A stretch of DNA of 64,000 bases from Apus apus (lineage: Eukaryota; Chordata; Aves; Apodiformes; Apodidae). A model generated the notes under the pieces. That model was not told the DNA's origin. It saw nothing but the letters and a program-made list of their open reading frames with translations, and did no database searches. This document shows positions 54,601 to 64,000 of the stretch, piece by piece (the first letter of the stretch is position 1; each line of letters begins with the position of its first letter). The stretch spans positions 47,377,905 through 47,441,904 of the forward strand of contig NC_067312.1 in the NCBI RefSeq assembly GCF_020740795.1, read 5' to 3'. Position numbers and translations under genes: made by a program.

Positions 54601-56233
54601 AGAAACCGGAAGAGAGCAGAAGGGTGGAAAGGCAAAGGACTTAGCTTCATCCTCCCTTCTTTCATTCCTTCACTTGGAGCTGAGACAGGCTCTGCATTTA
54701 TACTGAGCTTTACATATAGGATGAGTCATTAAACAAGTACCTACAGCCCCCCAAAATTGTAGGCATGCAGCACTTAAGCTGGGAATTCTGACACAAATAG
54801 TAGCGCATGTAATTTTGTTCCTTCCTTGCTAACAGGCACTCCTTAAATAAGCTAGTCACAATGCAAATACTGCACCTCTCATGGCCAATACTGAATCCTC
54901 CGCAAAAGCCACTATGACAGTAGGTTTGCCATGTGTGCTATTAGAGACAAAACTGACCACAGTGTCAGGTACATTCTGAAATAGATGATGTTGATCATTT
55001 TGAGTAGTACTAGAATATATCCAGTTGTTTGACGTAGTTTATTCATCTCAATTGATCAGATTGTCTGTTGCAAAGTATATTCTGATGAAGTATATAATTA
55101 TAATACATTTTTCCCCATATATACAGGCAGGCCTTCATGAATTAAATACACTCTGCTACCAGGAGAAGAGGTACAGCTAGTAACATTTCAGAAGAGATTT
55201 ATCTGACCTCCCTTTTGTTCTAGGTCAATTTGTGTTAGTTCCATATTATCATCATAACTAAACGACAAATTTACCCACTTGCATGCAGAGGAAATCTGCT
55301 CATTGCAGGGATACACATGTTCAATGCAGGGATACAACTAAGCAGAATGGATCCTGTTATGACAAACGTGTACAAAAGCTATAATTGCAAAGGAAGCCTG
55401 AACTTTGGCACTTCCTGACATCTTCACTGATGTATTTTACAATTCTAGCAAGTACAGATTTACTGACAGGACTAAACGACATGGTTCTGCTTTGACCCTG
55501 GCAATGTCTGGTACACACCATCTTCTACTGCTGCTCTGAAATGCTAACTTATTTCAGTTTTCCACAGACCCATCAGCATAATTAAAACAGGACTGTTTTA
55601 ACTGGTCTGGCTGTTGACTGGAATCACCAGGCAAAGTGGTCTCTGAATCTTCATGGCATGAGTGATGTTGCCTATCCAGTATAATCAATGCATACCAGAT
55701 ATGTCAGACTTACTGCCCTACAACAAGTCCAGATCAGCTTTGCATTCTAGTTGTCAGGGGATTTGGAGATACTGAAATTGCAGAGTTAAAAAAAGACATT
55801 GAGAACTTATGCAACTATTCCAGATGGTATTAGAGTTTCCAGAAAGGACACAAGTCCTCATATTTCATAACCCTAACAAACTAAAATGGTGATGCTGAGA
55901 AATAAGTCCTGTTGTGGGAAGTGCTAGTTCTTAATAGTTTATTTACCAGTTTCTTCCTAAACCTATTATTTTGCTAAGCATTGTCTGAGACAGGATAAAA
56001 TATATCAGTGGTGTAGAGTAGCTTAGCCATTTTTGTTAGTATGTACATACTAGATTTAACTGAGGGACTATCTTATCATGTGATTTACCATGGTCATACT
56101 GTTCTTGGTATCTTAAAACCATGAAAACCTCAGTTAAAACTCAGAGATTCCCAACCTTTTTAAGTCTTGCAAGCAGACTGGCGACATGTTCATGCTGCTC
56201 TGCTCTGGCGAGATCTTCTGCTGTTTTCCCATC
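44222..56233 (-). CDS. DAPK1: Death-associated protein kinase 1, last eight coding exons
   Basis: DAPK1 is a calcium/calmodulin-regulated serine/threonine kinase that promotes apoptosis and autophagy and sits on the actin cytoskeleton. The window holds its C-terminal 789 codons. Eight exons join in frame without a break: the end of the ankyrin array (DGKTAEDLARAEQHEHV), the Roc-type region with P-loop GHSGAGKTT, a COR-like region (NLCRWIHQQSTEGDTDIRLW), the death domain (from about RRKLSRLLDPPDP to AADFLLKASSVF) and a serine-rich tail SSCNSGTSYNSISSVVSR. Human DAPK1 is 1430 residues; losing the first 641 or so leaves the same length, so no net gain or loss is apparent. The kinase, calmodulin-binding and most ankyrin exons lie beyond 64 kb. 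DAPK2 and DAPK3 lack the ankyrin and death domains and are excluded. Confidence 0.97.
46047..46235 (-). CDS. DAPK1: DAPK1 exon, Roc/COR junction
   Basis: A 189 bp phase-0 exon encoding TCPPMTHLCEKIIATLPSWR through LMSLQQFVYDVQGQLNPLAN to QQLHSIGE. It is flanked by TTTTGTAAG and GTAAGT. Confidence 0.95.
46720..46840 (-). CDS. DAPK1: DAPK1 exon, Roc region
   Basis: A 121 bp exon encoding FGNDLQISDKLFVLDAGASG through LRNHLQEIRSQIIS. Its first base completes an Arg codon begun in the previous exon. It is flanked by TTTTAG and GTAAGT. Confidence 0.95.
47950..48088 (-). CDS. DAPK1: DAPK1 exon, Roc region
   Basis: A 139 bp exon encoding FGGKLKSPLFVVLVATHADI through FWYDKDMSLLKEIRN. The ATHAD segment resembles the nucleotide-specificity loop of GTPase-like Roc domains. 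It is flanked by CATCTAG and GTAAGT. Confidence 0.95.
48601..48800 (+). repeat. Compound polypurine microsatellite in DAPK1 intron
   Basis: Five exact copies of GAAAAAGAAT (48601-48650) run into (GA)23 (48651-48696). A degenerate GGGA/GAAA stretch then extends to about 48800. Apart from a few T bases the 200 bp are all purine on this strand. Open frames over it are low-complexity artefacts. Confidence 0.95.
49499..49978 (-). mobile_element. 5'-truncated CR1, left half of an inverted pair
   Basis: The plus strand begins AATCACAGAATCACAGAATG (reversed tail). It then shows the reversed 3' UTR and ORF2 end, read on the minus strand as [20 protein letters not shown] and [10 protein letters not shown]-like text. 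It stops where a second CR1 in the opposite direction begins. Confidence 0.92.
49979..50322 (+). mobile_element. 5'-truncated CR1, right half of an inverted pair
   Basis: It starts CCAGTACCTGAAAAGGCTGA and continues with AATGATAGGACAAGAGATTA. It then has the CR1 3' UTR (GAGTTGCCCAGAGAGGTGGT) and the tail ATTCTATGATTCCATGAT. It abuts the preceding copy head to head, and each copy has its own tail pointing outward. Confidence 0.9.
50569..50766 (-). CDS. DAPK1: DAPK1 exon, Roc region
   Basis: A 198 bp exon encoding GVGDFSIWEFSGNPVYFCCY through LEEPYEIQLNQVTFWLSFLK to VEEPI. The WEFSGNP segment occupies the place of the GTPase WDxxG-type motif. It is flanked by TTTTTCAG and GTATGC. Confidence 0.95.
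50767..52416 (-). other. DAPK1: DAPK1 intron, nothing further seen
   Basis: A 1.65 kb intron between two Roc-region exons. I recognise no repeat element or extra exon in it. The other exon-free stretches within the gene (45455-46046, 46236-46719, 46841-47949, 52606-54159 and 54383-56155) are likewise plain AT-rich intron. A possible CR1 tail scrap lies at about 47829-47845. Confidence 0.6.
52417..52605 (-). CDS. DAPK1: DAPK1 exon, Roc region
   Basis: A 189 bp exon encoding SVSITNLYPGCENVSVRSRS through FEPGLTKGVLEAFVSPAHH to IDIQNACLH. It is flanked by TGACCCAG and GTAAGC. Confidence 0.95.
54160..54382 (-). CDS. DAPK1: DAPK1 exon, P-loop
   Basis: A 223 bp exon encoding DTHRGLFIQQLRHTQNPQLR, then KLFGHSGAGKTTLVESLKCG with the intact Walker A motif, then a basic segment (RSFFRRRRPRLSS) and a Ser/Pro-rich stretch. 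It is flanked by ATTTTAG and GTATGG. Confidence 0.96.
56156..56233 (-). CDS. DAPK1: DAPK1 exon, last ankyrin repeat
   Basis: A 78 bp phase-0 exon encoding DGKTAEDLARAEQHEHVASL to ARLKK. It is flanked by TTTGACAG and an atypical donor GTTGGG. It is the most 5' DAPK1 exon in the window. Confidence 0.93.
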
Positions 56234-58021
56234 CTGTCAAACCACAAATTATTAGCGATGGTTCCTTCCTTTTCCCCACAATAAAAAAAATCACATGCAA
56301 CATAGCTCAGCTGCTTAAGGCAGTAAGAGAACTGCTGTTAGATACAAATAAAATAGGGAGAAGAAAAACAAACCAAAACCAACAACCAGCAACAATTACC
56401 CCTCATGACCAGAATCCCTGTTTTTTTACAATACAATGTACAACAATGGCATTTCTTTTATAAATTGGCATCCAGATGCCAATGTAACAAGATATTTTTA
56501 ATTCAGAGCCTGACAGCAATACCACTACTCCATGTCTGAATTCCTCTTCACTTTTCACCAATTAGAGGATGATAGTGATTTTTAGATATTAAAAATACTA
56601 AACAGATCCAACAGTTTAAACAGTTCACAAAGAGGGAACAGATCACCATACCCACTCACATGAATAGCAGGCAAATTTTCTTTAGTAATGGATAAAGAAT
56701 GACATTGTATTATCAGTGACGGCAGGTTTTCAGAAAGCAAGGACACTGCAAAGGATGTGGTTTACATTGCATCAGCAAATTTAAAAGGAAAAGCAATGCT
56801 GCCTTCAGTATTCTGTACTTGCCATTTAATTATTCATGTTTCACAGGTGAGTAGTTTAATATTAAAAAGGCTGAAAGAAAAATTGCATAGTACTTTCATT
56901 CTTACAACTACACTAATGCTATTGTGTTGCTTTAAATTCTGGTAACACCCAACTAATTTATGAGCACATTGCTTCTTTCAGTCTCTCAGATACAAGCTTT
57001 TAATTATTAAAATGAAGTACTGGAAAACTAATACCTTTTTGTTGGGTTTCAATCTTTGATTTTACTGGTTTTTCACATGTAATCCACATTGTCTTAAGTA
57101 GTTCCTGAGGTTACTGTAATAATTATCCTTACATATGAAATAAGTATCTTTGACAACTGAGTGTCCACCTACAGAAGCCATTTTCAGGCTTCCATAAAAG
57201 TTACTATGTGCTCCAGAACTTCAGATAATTCAGACAGAACAGGATTAGAACATTAGCAAGAAACAGCCAGTATTCTTGGTGTGAAGTGACTAGATTTGAA
57301 TCAATACCCTTAAATTCCTTCCACAGTTGACATGTAATCACAACTTTATTAAAGAAACATTTAAATGTTGTTTTTTTTTAATTAATTTTCCTTAGAGAAG
57401 ATGTATTAAAGGAGAAGAACCTCTATCTCTGTGCTGATCCTACTCTCCAAATCTCAGTTAATCCAGAGTGCCTGCTGTATGGGAGGAAGAGTGGTCTCGT
57501 GGCTGGCCTGCTAGCCTGCCCTCAGGTGAGCTCCTTTAAACCTTCTAGTGCTTCCAGAGTTTCCAGACTTGGGCACATCCAGGGGAATCCAAAAACCTTC
57601 AAATAAAGAAGAAACCTTGATCCCCTTCCTGAGAATTCCTGTGGTGACAGAATGTGGCCTTTAGCCACCTGAAGTCTGAATTTTATCCGGATTCCCAAAT
57701 CAGTGGCCTCCCCTTAATCTCTGGCCAAAGCATGACTGCTACAACCTGGTCCTGCACTTCTCCAGAGTACAAGATGTTCCTATTATACCGTAAGGCTGCA
57801 GATGGCTTGGCAAACTCCAGCACCAAGCATGCATGCAGCAAGAGATCCCTGGAAGGGCACAGTCCCTTGAAATGAGAGTAGGTCCCACACCTCTTGATGG
57901 GTACACCACAAATGCCTTGGCATGGCTTGGGTAACTTAGCACTCTTGCTTGGTGTAATTATGCCATGGAGGCTTGATCTGGCTTCAAAAGCCTGGCTTTG
58001 GCTAAGCAGCTGTGCTCTAAT
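56234..58021. other. DAPK1 upstream intron sequence, unexplained open block at its end
   Basis: No further ankyrin exon was found here, so this is most likely the start of a long DAPK1 intron. The part at 57650-58021 is open for 113 codons on the minus strand and 73 on the plus strand and is less AT-rich than its left flank. I do not recognise either protein. It may be a decayed repeat next to the CR1 insertion. Confidence 0.45.
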
Positions 58022-61000
58022 CATAGAATCATAGAATCCTAGGGGTTGGAAGGGACCTCAAAAGATCATCTAGTCCAACCCCCCTGCCAGAGCAGGGTCA
58101 TCTAGAGCACATCACACAGGAACGCATCCAGGTCGCTTTTGAATGTCTCCTGAGAAGGAGACTCCACAACCTCTCTGGGCAGCCTGTTCCAGTGCTCTGT
58201 CACTCTCACAGTAAAAAAATTTTTTCGAATATTCACCTTGAACCTCCTATGCTCCAATTTGATCCCATTACCCCTTGTCCTATCACTGGTCAACACTGAG
58301 AAAAGCCTAACTCCATCTCCCTGACACTCACCCCTTACATATTTGTAAACATTGATGAGGTCACCCCTCAGTCTCCTTTTCTCCAAGCTAAAGAGACCCA
58401 GCTCCCTCAGCCTTTCCTCATAAGGGAGATGATCCACTCCCTTAATCATCTTTGTAGCTCTGCGCTGGACTCTTTCAAGCAGTTCCCTGTCCTTCTTGAA
58501 CTGAGGGGCCCAGAACTGGACACAATACTCCAGATGCCGCCTCACCAATGCACAATAGAGGGGGAGGAGAACCTCTCTTGACTGACTAACCACACCCTTT
58601 CTAATGCACCCCAGGATGCCATTGGCCTTCTTAGCCACAAGGGCACATTGCTGGCTCATGGTCATCCTCCTGTCTACCAGGACCCCCAGGACCCCCTTTC
58701 ACCTACACTGCTCTCCAGCAGGTCAGCCCCCAACCTGTACTGGTACATGGGGTTTCTCTTCCCCAAATGCAAAACTCTACACTTGCCCTTGTTGAACTTC
58801 ATCAGATTTCTCCCCGCTCAACTCTCCAGCCTGTCCAAGTCCCTCTGAACGGCAGCACAGCCCTCCAGTGTGTCAGCCACTCCTCCCAGCTTTGTGTCAT
58901 CAGCAAACTTGCTGAGAGTACATTCTATACCCTCATCCAGGTCGTTGATGAAGATGTTGAACAACACCGGTCCCAGTACCGACCCCTGAGGGACTCCACT
59001 AGTCACAGGCCTCCAACCAGATTCCGCCCCATTGACTACAACTCTCTGCCTCCTTCCTTTCAACCAGTTCTTGACCCACCTCACTACCTGATCACCAAAC
59101 CCATTCTTGATCAACTTATCTACAAGGATGCTGTGGGAGACGGTGTCAAATGCTTTGCTGAAATCAAGATAGACCACATCCACCGCTCTACCATCATCTA
59201 TCCACCTAGTAATTTCCTCATAGAAGGCTATGAGGTTAGTCAAACATGATTTACCCTTGATAAAACCATGCTGATTGCTCCTGATGACCCCCATGTCCTT
59301 GATATGCCTGGAGATAGTGCCAAGGACAAGTTGTTCCATCACCTTTCCAGGGATGGAGGTGAGGCTGACCGGTCTATAGTTACCCAGGTCCTCCTTCTTG
59401 CCCTTCTTGTAGACTGGAGTGACATTTGCTATCCTCCAGTCCTCAGGCACCTCTCCTGTTACCCATGACTTACTGAAGATGATGGAGAGTGGCCTAGCAA
59501 TGACCTCCGCCAGTTCCCTCAGCACCCTTGGATGCATTCCATCTGGACCCATCGATTTATGGATATCCAGATTACTCAACTGATCCCTAACCCAATCCTC
59601 ATCTACCATGTCAAACTCCTCCTCTATCTTGACTTCTTCTGAGGCTATATGAATCTGGGACTCATGGGGAAATCCTGCAGGAGTAAAGACAGAGGCAAAG
59701 AAGGCATTCAGCACCTCTGCCTTCTTTATATCCACTGTCACCAGGGCTCCCACCTCATTCAACAGTGGGCCAATATTGCCTCTAGTATTAGTTTTGTTAG
59801 CTATGTATTTGAAAAAGCTCTTTCTATTATCCTTAACCTGGCTTGCAAGTTTAAGTTCCAAGGAGGCCTTAGCTTTCCTAATTGCCTCCCTACATTCTCT
59901 GACAACAGTCCTATATTCCTCCCAAGTGACCAGCCCCTCCTTCCATGATCTGTAGACTTTCTTTTTCCACTTAACTTTGCCCAGCAGTTCCTTTTTTAAC
60001 CATGCAGGTCTCCTAGCTCCCATACTAGATTTTCTACCCATTGGGACACTCTGATCCTGTGCTTGCAAGAAGTGGTCCCTGAATGTTGACCAGCTATCTT
60101 GAGCCCCTTTACCTTCTAGCACCTTGTCCCATGGGATTTCCCTTAACAGTTGATTGAGGAGGCCAAAGTTTGCCCTTCGGAAGTCCAGGGTTCTGGTCCT
60201 GCTGGGTATTCTGTTCCTTCCACACAGGATCCTGAACTCCACCATCTCATGATCACTGCAGCCAAGGCTGCCATTGATCACCACTGCTTCAACAAGGCCC
60301 TCCTTGTTGGTAAGTACAAGATCCAGCAGCGCTCCTCTTCTAGTCGGCCTGTCCACCATTTGCATTAAGAAGTTATCATCAATGCACTGGAGGAACCTCC
60401 TAGACTGTGAAAGGCTGGCTGTGTAAGTCTTCCAGCAGATATCAGGGTAGTTAAAATCTCCCATAAGGACTAGGGACTGTAGTTGTGAGGCTGCTTTCAG
60501 CTGCCTGTAGAAAGCCTCATCAACTTCCTCGCCTTGATCAGGAGGTCTGTAGTAGACCCCCACAACTGTATCACCCACACCAGCCTGCCCCTTAATTCTT
60601 ACCCACAGACTTTCAACTTGCCCCTCATCGGCCCCTGCACAAAACTCAATACATTCTAGCTGCTCTCTCACATAAAGAGCAACTCCACCACCTCGCTTCC
60701 CCACCCTATCTTTCCTAAAAAGCACATAACCATCCATGGCCACATTCCAGTCATGTGAGCTGTCCCACCATGTCTCTGTTATTGCTACCAGATCATAACT
60801 CTTAGCCCGCACACAGACCTCTAAGTCTTCCTCCTTATTCCCCATGCTGCGTGCATTAGCATACAGGCATTTCAGGAAGCAAACAGAGCACACTGGTGGG
60901 ACCAAAACCTCCTTAGACCACCTGTCTTCGGGCCCTGGTGTGTTCCTCTTGGGCTTGTCACTAACAGACCCAGTTTTCTGCCCTTCCCCCTTCACATCTA

Positions 61001-61455
61001 GTTTAAAGCTCTCTCAATGAGCCCTGCTAAATCCTGCCCCAAAAGCCTCTTCCCCCTCTGGGACAGGTGCATCTCACCTGCCACCATCAGGCCAGGTGTC
61101 TCATACAGCAGCCCATGATTAAAAAAAACCAAAACCCTGTCTTTGGCACCAGTCTCTTAGCCATTCGTTGACCTGTAAACTCTTCCTATTTACCTCTCCA
61201 CCCATTCTTGCAGGAGGTATGGAGGCAAACACTACTTGTGCTCCAGACCCCCTAACTAGCCGTCCCAGGGCCCTGAAGTCTCTCTTCATTGCCCTTACAT
61301 TTCTTGTAATAATTTCATCACTGCCAACCTGAAAAATCAGCAGCGGGTAGTAATCAGAGGAATCTACTAGACTAGGGAGTTTCCTTTTAACATCTCCAAT
61401 CCAAGCCCCAGGGAGGCAACAGACCTCCCTGTGGGATGGGTCTGGTCGACAATGC
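58022..61455 (-). mobile_element. Young, nearly full CR1 LINE (3.4 kb)
   Basis: On the minus strand it runs from the C-terminal half of ORF1 (61457-60998) through the whole of ORF2 (about 60995-58105) to a 3' UTR with tail ATTCTATGATTCTATGAT at 58022. It is 5'-truncated inside ORF1. Very few breaks are visible: a one-base shift in an eight-T run in ORF1, one stop in ORF2 at 58818-58820, and one shift near 58680-58690. CR1 moves by target-primed reverse transcription that starts at its 3' end, which explains the 5' truncation. The small number of breaks marks a recent insertion. Confidence 0.95.
58102..60995 (-). pseudogene. CR1 ORF2: endonuclease and reverse transcriptase
   Basis: The first 725 codons are open. 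An apurinic-type endonuclease spans residues 40-260, with N47 in YANARS, E74 in AITETWWD, D180 and N182 in [12 protein letters not shown], and D248/H249 in [11 protein letters not shown] reverse transcriptase follows, with box A at residue 611 ([11 protein letters not shown]), [20 protein letters not shown] near 667-686, and the catalytic FADD at 697-700. All of these catalytic residues are present. A TGA at 58818-58820 stands where related copies have Trp (LESWAE). A one-base shift follows near 58680-58690, after which the C-terminal 187 codons to FLCDVL are open. The frame has no ATG before residue 51, so how ORF2 translation starts is unclear; it opens just where ORF1 stops. Confidence 0.93.
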
Positions 61456-61457
61456 AT
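60998..61457 (-). pseudogene. CR1 ORF1 C-terminal half, SGNH/esterase-like
   Basis: It reads CRPDPSHREVCCLPGAWIGD, YYPLLIFQVGSDEI and SGAQVVFASIPPARMG on to EWLRDWCQRQGFGFF. After a one-base shift in a T8 run it resumes as HGLLYETPGLMVAGEMHLSQ and ends LIERALN with TAG at 61000-60998. CR1 ORF1 proteins are known to carry an SGNH-hydrolase (esterase) domain, and these are its later blocks; the MHLSQRG segment would hold the catalytic His. The N-terminal part is absent because the insertion is 5'-truncated. Confidence 0.85.
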
Positions 61458-62027
61458 TGTTTTTTTAGCTCAGTCATAGCTATTGGGGCACAAACATAAA
61501 GGAAACAACCATCTGGTGAGCACGTGGAAAAAAGTGTGGATGGCAGTAGATCAGACAGAGACTGACTGGTAAGCATGATTATAAAGGGATGGAGGTGACT
61601 GCTTCCAAAACCGGAAAAACGACAACAGGAATGGTTCAAATTGCTTACAAGTCTGAACAAATGTGTGCACGGAGCAAACCTAACTTTAACAATGGGATGG
61701 CACTGTTGTGACCCAGAACTCCCTCTCCATGTCCTAACAGGCTCTTAAACTCAAGACTATCTGTCTGATACAGCTGTTTAATCTTAGTTCAGACTGCTGT
61801 GAAGAAGACCTGAAAAGTAGCATCGTTAGAGGCTTTCACACTACCTTTTGCTCATGTGTTGCTCTTAGGCTGAGGCTTTTGCCCTTGGTCCTCACCTGAG
61901 CAACAATACAGATGTATGCCTCTGTGTGGCCATGTATCCCATTGACCCAGCCCCTGACTTCCAGGTTTGACTATGAACCTGCCTCTTCACCATGGAGTTG
62001 CTTGGCAATCACTAGACCCTTGGCTGA
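61456..62027. other. Spacer between two CR1 elements
   Basis: About 570 bp with no recognised gene or repeat. It separates the 5' end of the young CR1 from the next CR1 3' end. Confidence 0.5.
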
Positions 62028-62480
62028 CCTTGCTGGAGAGGCTGCAGAGAAGGGCAGCTAGGCTGATGAGGGGTCTGGAAAACAGGTCTTATGTGGAGAG
62101 GCTGAGGGAGCTGGGGCTGTTCAGTCTGCAGAAGAGAAGGCTGAGGGGAGACCTCACTGTTCTCTACAATTACCTGAAAGGAGGCTACAGTGAAGTGGGT
62201 GTTGGTCTCTTCTCCCTAGTGACTAGTGATAGGACAAGAGGAAATGGGTTAAGTTGCACCAGGGGAGGTTCAGATTGGATACTAGGAAAAATTTCTTCAC
62301 AGAAAGGGTAGTGATGCATTGGAACAGGCTGGCCAGGGAGATGGTGGAGGCATCATTCCTGGAGACCTTCAACATACGGGTAGATATGGTGTTTTGGGAG
62401 ATGGTTTGGGGTTAGGGGCTCTAGGGTGGACAGTCGTACTTGATGATCTTGAAGGTCGTTTCCAACCTTGATTCTATGAC
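62028..62480 (+). mobile_element. 5'-truncated CR1 3' end, different subfamily
   Basis: It starts near CTTGCTGGAGAGGCTGCAGA and reads [20 protein letters not shown], then [20 protein letters not shown] and [15 protein letters not shown]. It continues through a CR1 3' UTR (GATGATCTTGAAGGTCGTTT) to ATTCTATGAC. The ORF2 end and UTR differ clearly from the 27 kb and 58 kb copies. Confidence 0.9.
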
Positions 62481-62555
62481 TACGCTCACCAAGTCCAATT
62501 CCTGATCTTGACATAATCTCAGACTTGCCTCATTGTTACGTATTTATCTGGTACC

Positions 62556-63185
62556 TGTCCTGGTTTGAGCCAGGATGAAGCCAGTTTTCTGTTTACTGGT
62601 ATTTTTTTTCCTTCAGTAAGCTTTCTTTTAACTAGTAGCAGAGCGTTCCAAATAAGACTGACAACAGTGGAATGTTTTTCTAACTGCGGGGTCTTCAAGG
62701 TCACACCTTTACTCTGCCAGCTCAGACACTACCAGGAGATCTATGACCCCCCCGTAGGAGGCTGAGTTAGACAGACAGCAAAACTGGCCAGAGATATTCC
62801 ATTCCATGTATCTACATAAGCTCAGAGGAAGAAGGTCAGAGATCACAGAAGACAACTTCCTTCCTGCTTCTTCTTCCCTTCTCTTCCGTCCATGGCCAGC
62901 GTCCGGGAGGACTCCATCCATCACCATCCACCCCCAGGCTCGAGCTCTCCTGACCCTCTTAACTCTCCGCTTTCTCCAGCAGCAGCTCTGGGATTTTTCA
63001 GGAACTGTTCACAGCTCAGGAGATTCTGTGGGAGTTGCTGGAGGTGGGGGGAGGTGAGAGGCTTTTGCACGTATCTGAACACATTTGTATGTATTTTCTT
63101 ATATCATTAGTGTTTAATTAAAGCTGTGTAGTTTAGTTTTCAATCCAGCCAAGTCTCTCTCTTTTTCTCTCTCTCCTTCCCTACC
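62556..63185 (+). mobile_element. LTR of an avian ERVL-type endogenous retrovirus (fossil)
   Basis: It starts TGTCCTGGTTTGAGCCAGGA, the opening typical of avian ERVL-group LTRs. It has a mid-LTR promoter-like stretch (about 62803-62830), an ATTAAA signal near 63116 and a pyrimidine-rich end. It is directly followed by retroviral internal sequence on the same strand. The exact right edge is uncertain. A second LTR is not in the window. Confidence 0.65.
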
Positions 63186-63675
63186 TGGGTGGGAGATGGA
63201 GGGGATCGAGAGCATTGTTGTCAAACCTGAGTCAAATGGTGAGAACAATCAATTGGCACCTGCTGGTCTTCAACCTTTAGCAACCCAACTAGAGAAGGGT
63301 GGAGCTCCAGAACACCTGCACTACATCCATGACATCATTGTGTGGGGTGACACGCCAGAAGTAGTTTTTGAGAAAGGTAAAAAGATCATCCAAATTCTTC
63401 TGGATGCTGGTTTTGCTATAAAAAGAAGCAAGGTCAAGGGACTTTCATGAGAGATCCAGTTCCTGGGAATCAGGTGGCAAGATGGATGTTGCCAGATTTC
63501 AGTGGGTGTGATTAACAAAGTAACAGGTATTGCCCCACCATCTACTAAAAAGGACTCTCAAACCTTTTTAGGGACTGTGGTTTCTGGAGATGCATATTTC
63601 ATGTTACAGTGAAATTGTGAAACCTCTCTATGAGGTGACCCAAAAGAAGAGTGAGTTTAAATGGAGTCCTGATAA
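63186..63675 (+). mobile_element. ERVL-type pol fragment (fossil), plus-strand piece
   Basis: Reverse transcriptase core and the following connection region of a class III (ERVL-like) retrovirus. The text AGFAIKRSKVKG and the catalytic-box region near 63321-63350 are typical. The element is broken and rearranged, with several breaks, and is clearly a relic. Confidence 0.8.
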
Positions 63676-64000
63676 TTTGCCAGTCCTTACCAGTGAGGCT
63701 CACATCAGTCCCCACAACAGTCAGTTGCTGAGACACCCCTGTCACTCCAGAAATAGTGACGGAGCCTGTTCCTTTATAATTCAAGGGCATTAGGGTGCAC
63801 TGTGCAACAGTATCAACCAAAGCTTTATACTTTTGTGGTTCTAATGTGCCAGGCCACCAAATCAGCTGTGTTTCCACCCCTGGGGCAGTCAATTCCAGGT
63901 GTACTGGACTCCCCTCCAGGTGAAAGCAAACTGTGGCCTGCACTCTGGTGCTAGAGGAATAGAGAAAAAGGCATGAGCAATGTCAATAGTGGCAACATCA
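63676..64000 (-). mobile_element. ERVL-type fragment (fossil), minus-strand piece
   Basis: It lies head-on against the plus-strand piece. On the minus strand it shows an early reverse transcriptase block (DIAHAFFSIPL region near 63950-63990) and an aspartic-protease-like segment (KYKALVDT region, KGTGSVTISGVTGVS). It belongs to the same family as its neighbour. The order of parts shows rearrangement, and the piece runs off the window end. It is broken. Confidence 0.7.

Noticed and set aside
58604-59948. Plus-strand open frames, including one of 160 codons
   Set aside because: They are antisense shadows of the CR1 ORF2 on the minus strand.
56234-64000. Further upstream DAPK1 ankyrin exons
   Set aside because: Ankyrin text such as GRTPLHLAA was not found on the minus strand, so the preceding exon is probably beyond the window.

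Overview
This window is avian nuclear DNA, most likely from the Z chromosome. It carries many CR1 LINE pieces with the bird-type ATTCTATG-like tails, an avian ERVL-type retroviral fossil, no mammalian SINEs, and vertebrate split genes. Two host genes are recognisable and both lie on the minus strand. They are the complete cathepsin L gene (CTSL) and the 3' half of death-associated protein kinase 1 (DAPK1). DAPK1 lies upstream of CTSL in the same orientation, as on human 9q21, a region that corresponds to the bird Z. The Z placement is an inference from that synteny.

Layout. 1-10.9 kb is the region 3' of CTSL, with one old 2.5 kb CR1 at 5.4-7.9 kb. 10.9-16.2 kb is CTSL: one non-coding and seven coding exons whose splice sites all join in frame to give 338 codons. 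It ends upstream in a CpG-rich promoter with TATA, CCAAT and GC boxes. 16.4-43.05 kb is the DAPK1-CTSL intergenic region, with three 5'-truncated CR1 ends (27.1, 32.6 and 39.2 kb), an orphan GC-rich island (37.7-38.4 kb) and two G-quadruplex-type tracts. 43.05-56.2 kb is DAPK1: the 3' UTR and the last eight coding exons, 789 codons covering the end of the ankyrin array, the Roc/P-loop region, the COR-like region, the death domain and the serine-rich tail. 56.2-64 kb would be intron of DAPK1, because earlier exons lie outside the window. It holds a young, nearly open 3.4 kb CR1 (58.0-61.5 kb), another CR1 3' end (62.0-62.5 kb) and a rearranged ERVL fossil (62.6-64 kb).

The two host genes are neighbours, not an operon. 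DAPK1 is a cytoplasmic calcium/calmodulin-regulated kinase of cell death and autophagy. CTSL is a lysosomal cysteine protease. I see no new multi-gene system. The points most worth checking are a good splice donor that contains the DAPK1 stop codon, a head-to-head CR1 palindrome plus a 200 bp polypurine repeat in one DAPK1 intron, a possibly recently active CR1, and the unexplained GC island between the genes. All coordinates were read by eye; exon edges rest on GT/AG signals and frame continuity, and family names rest on remembered protein sequences, not on searches.
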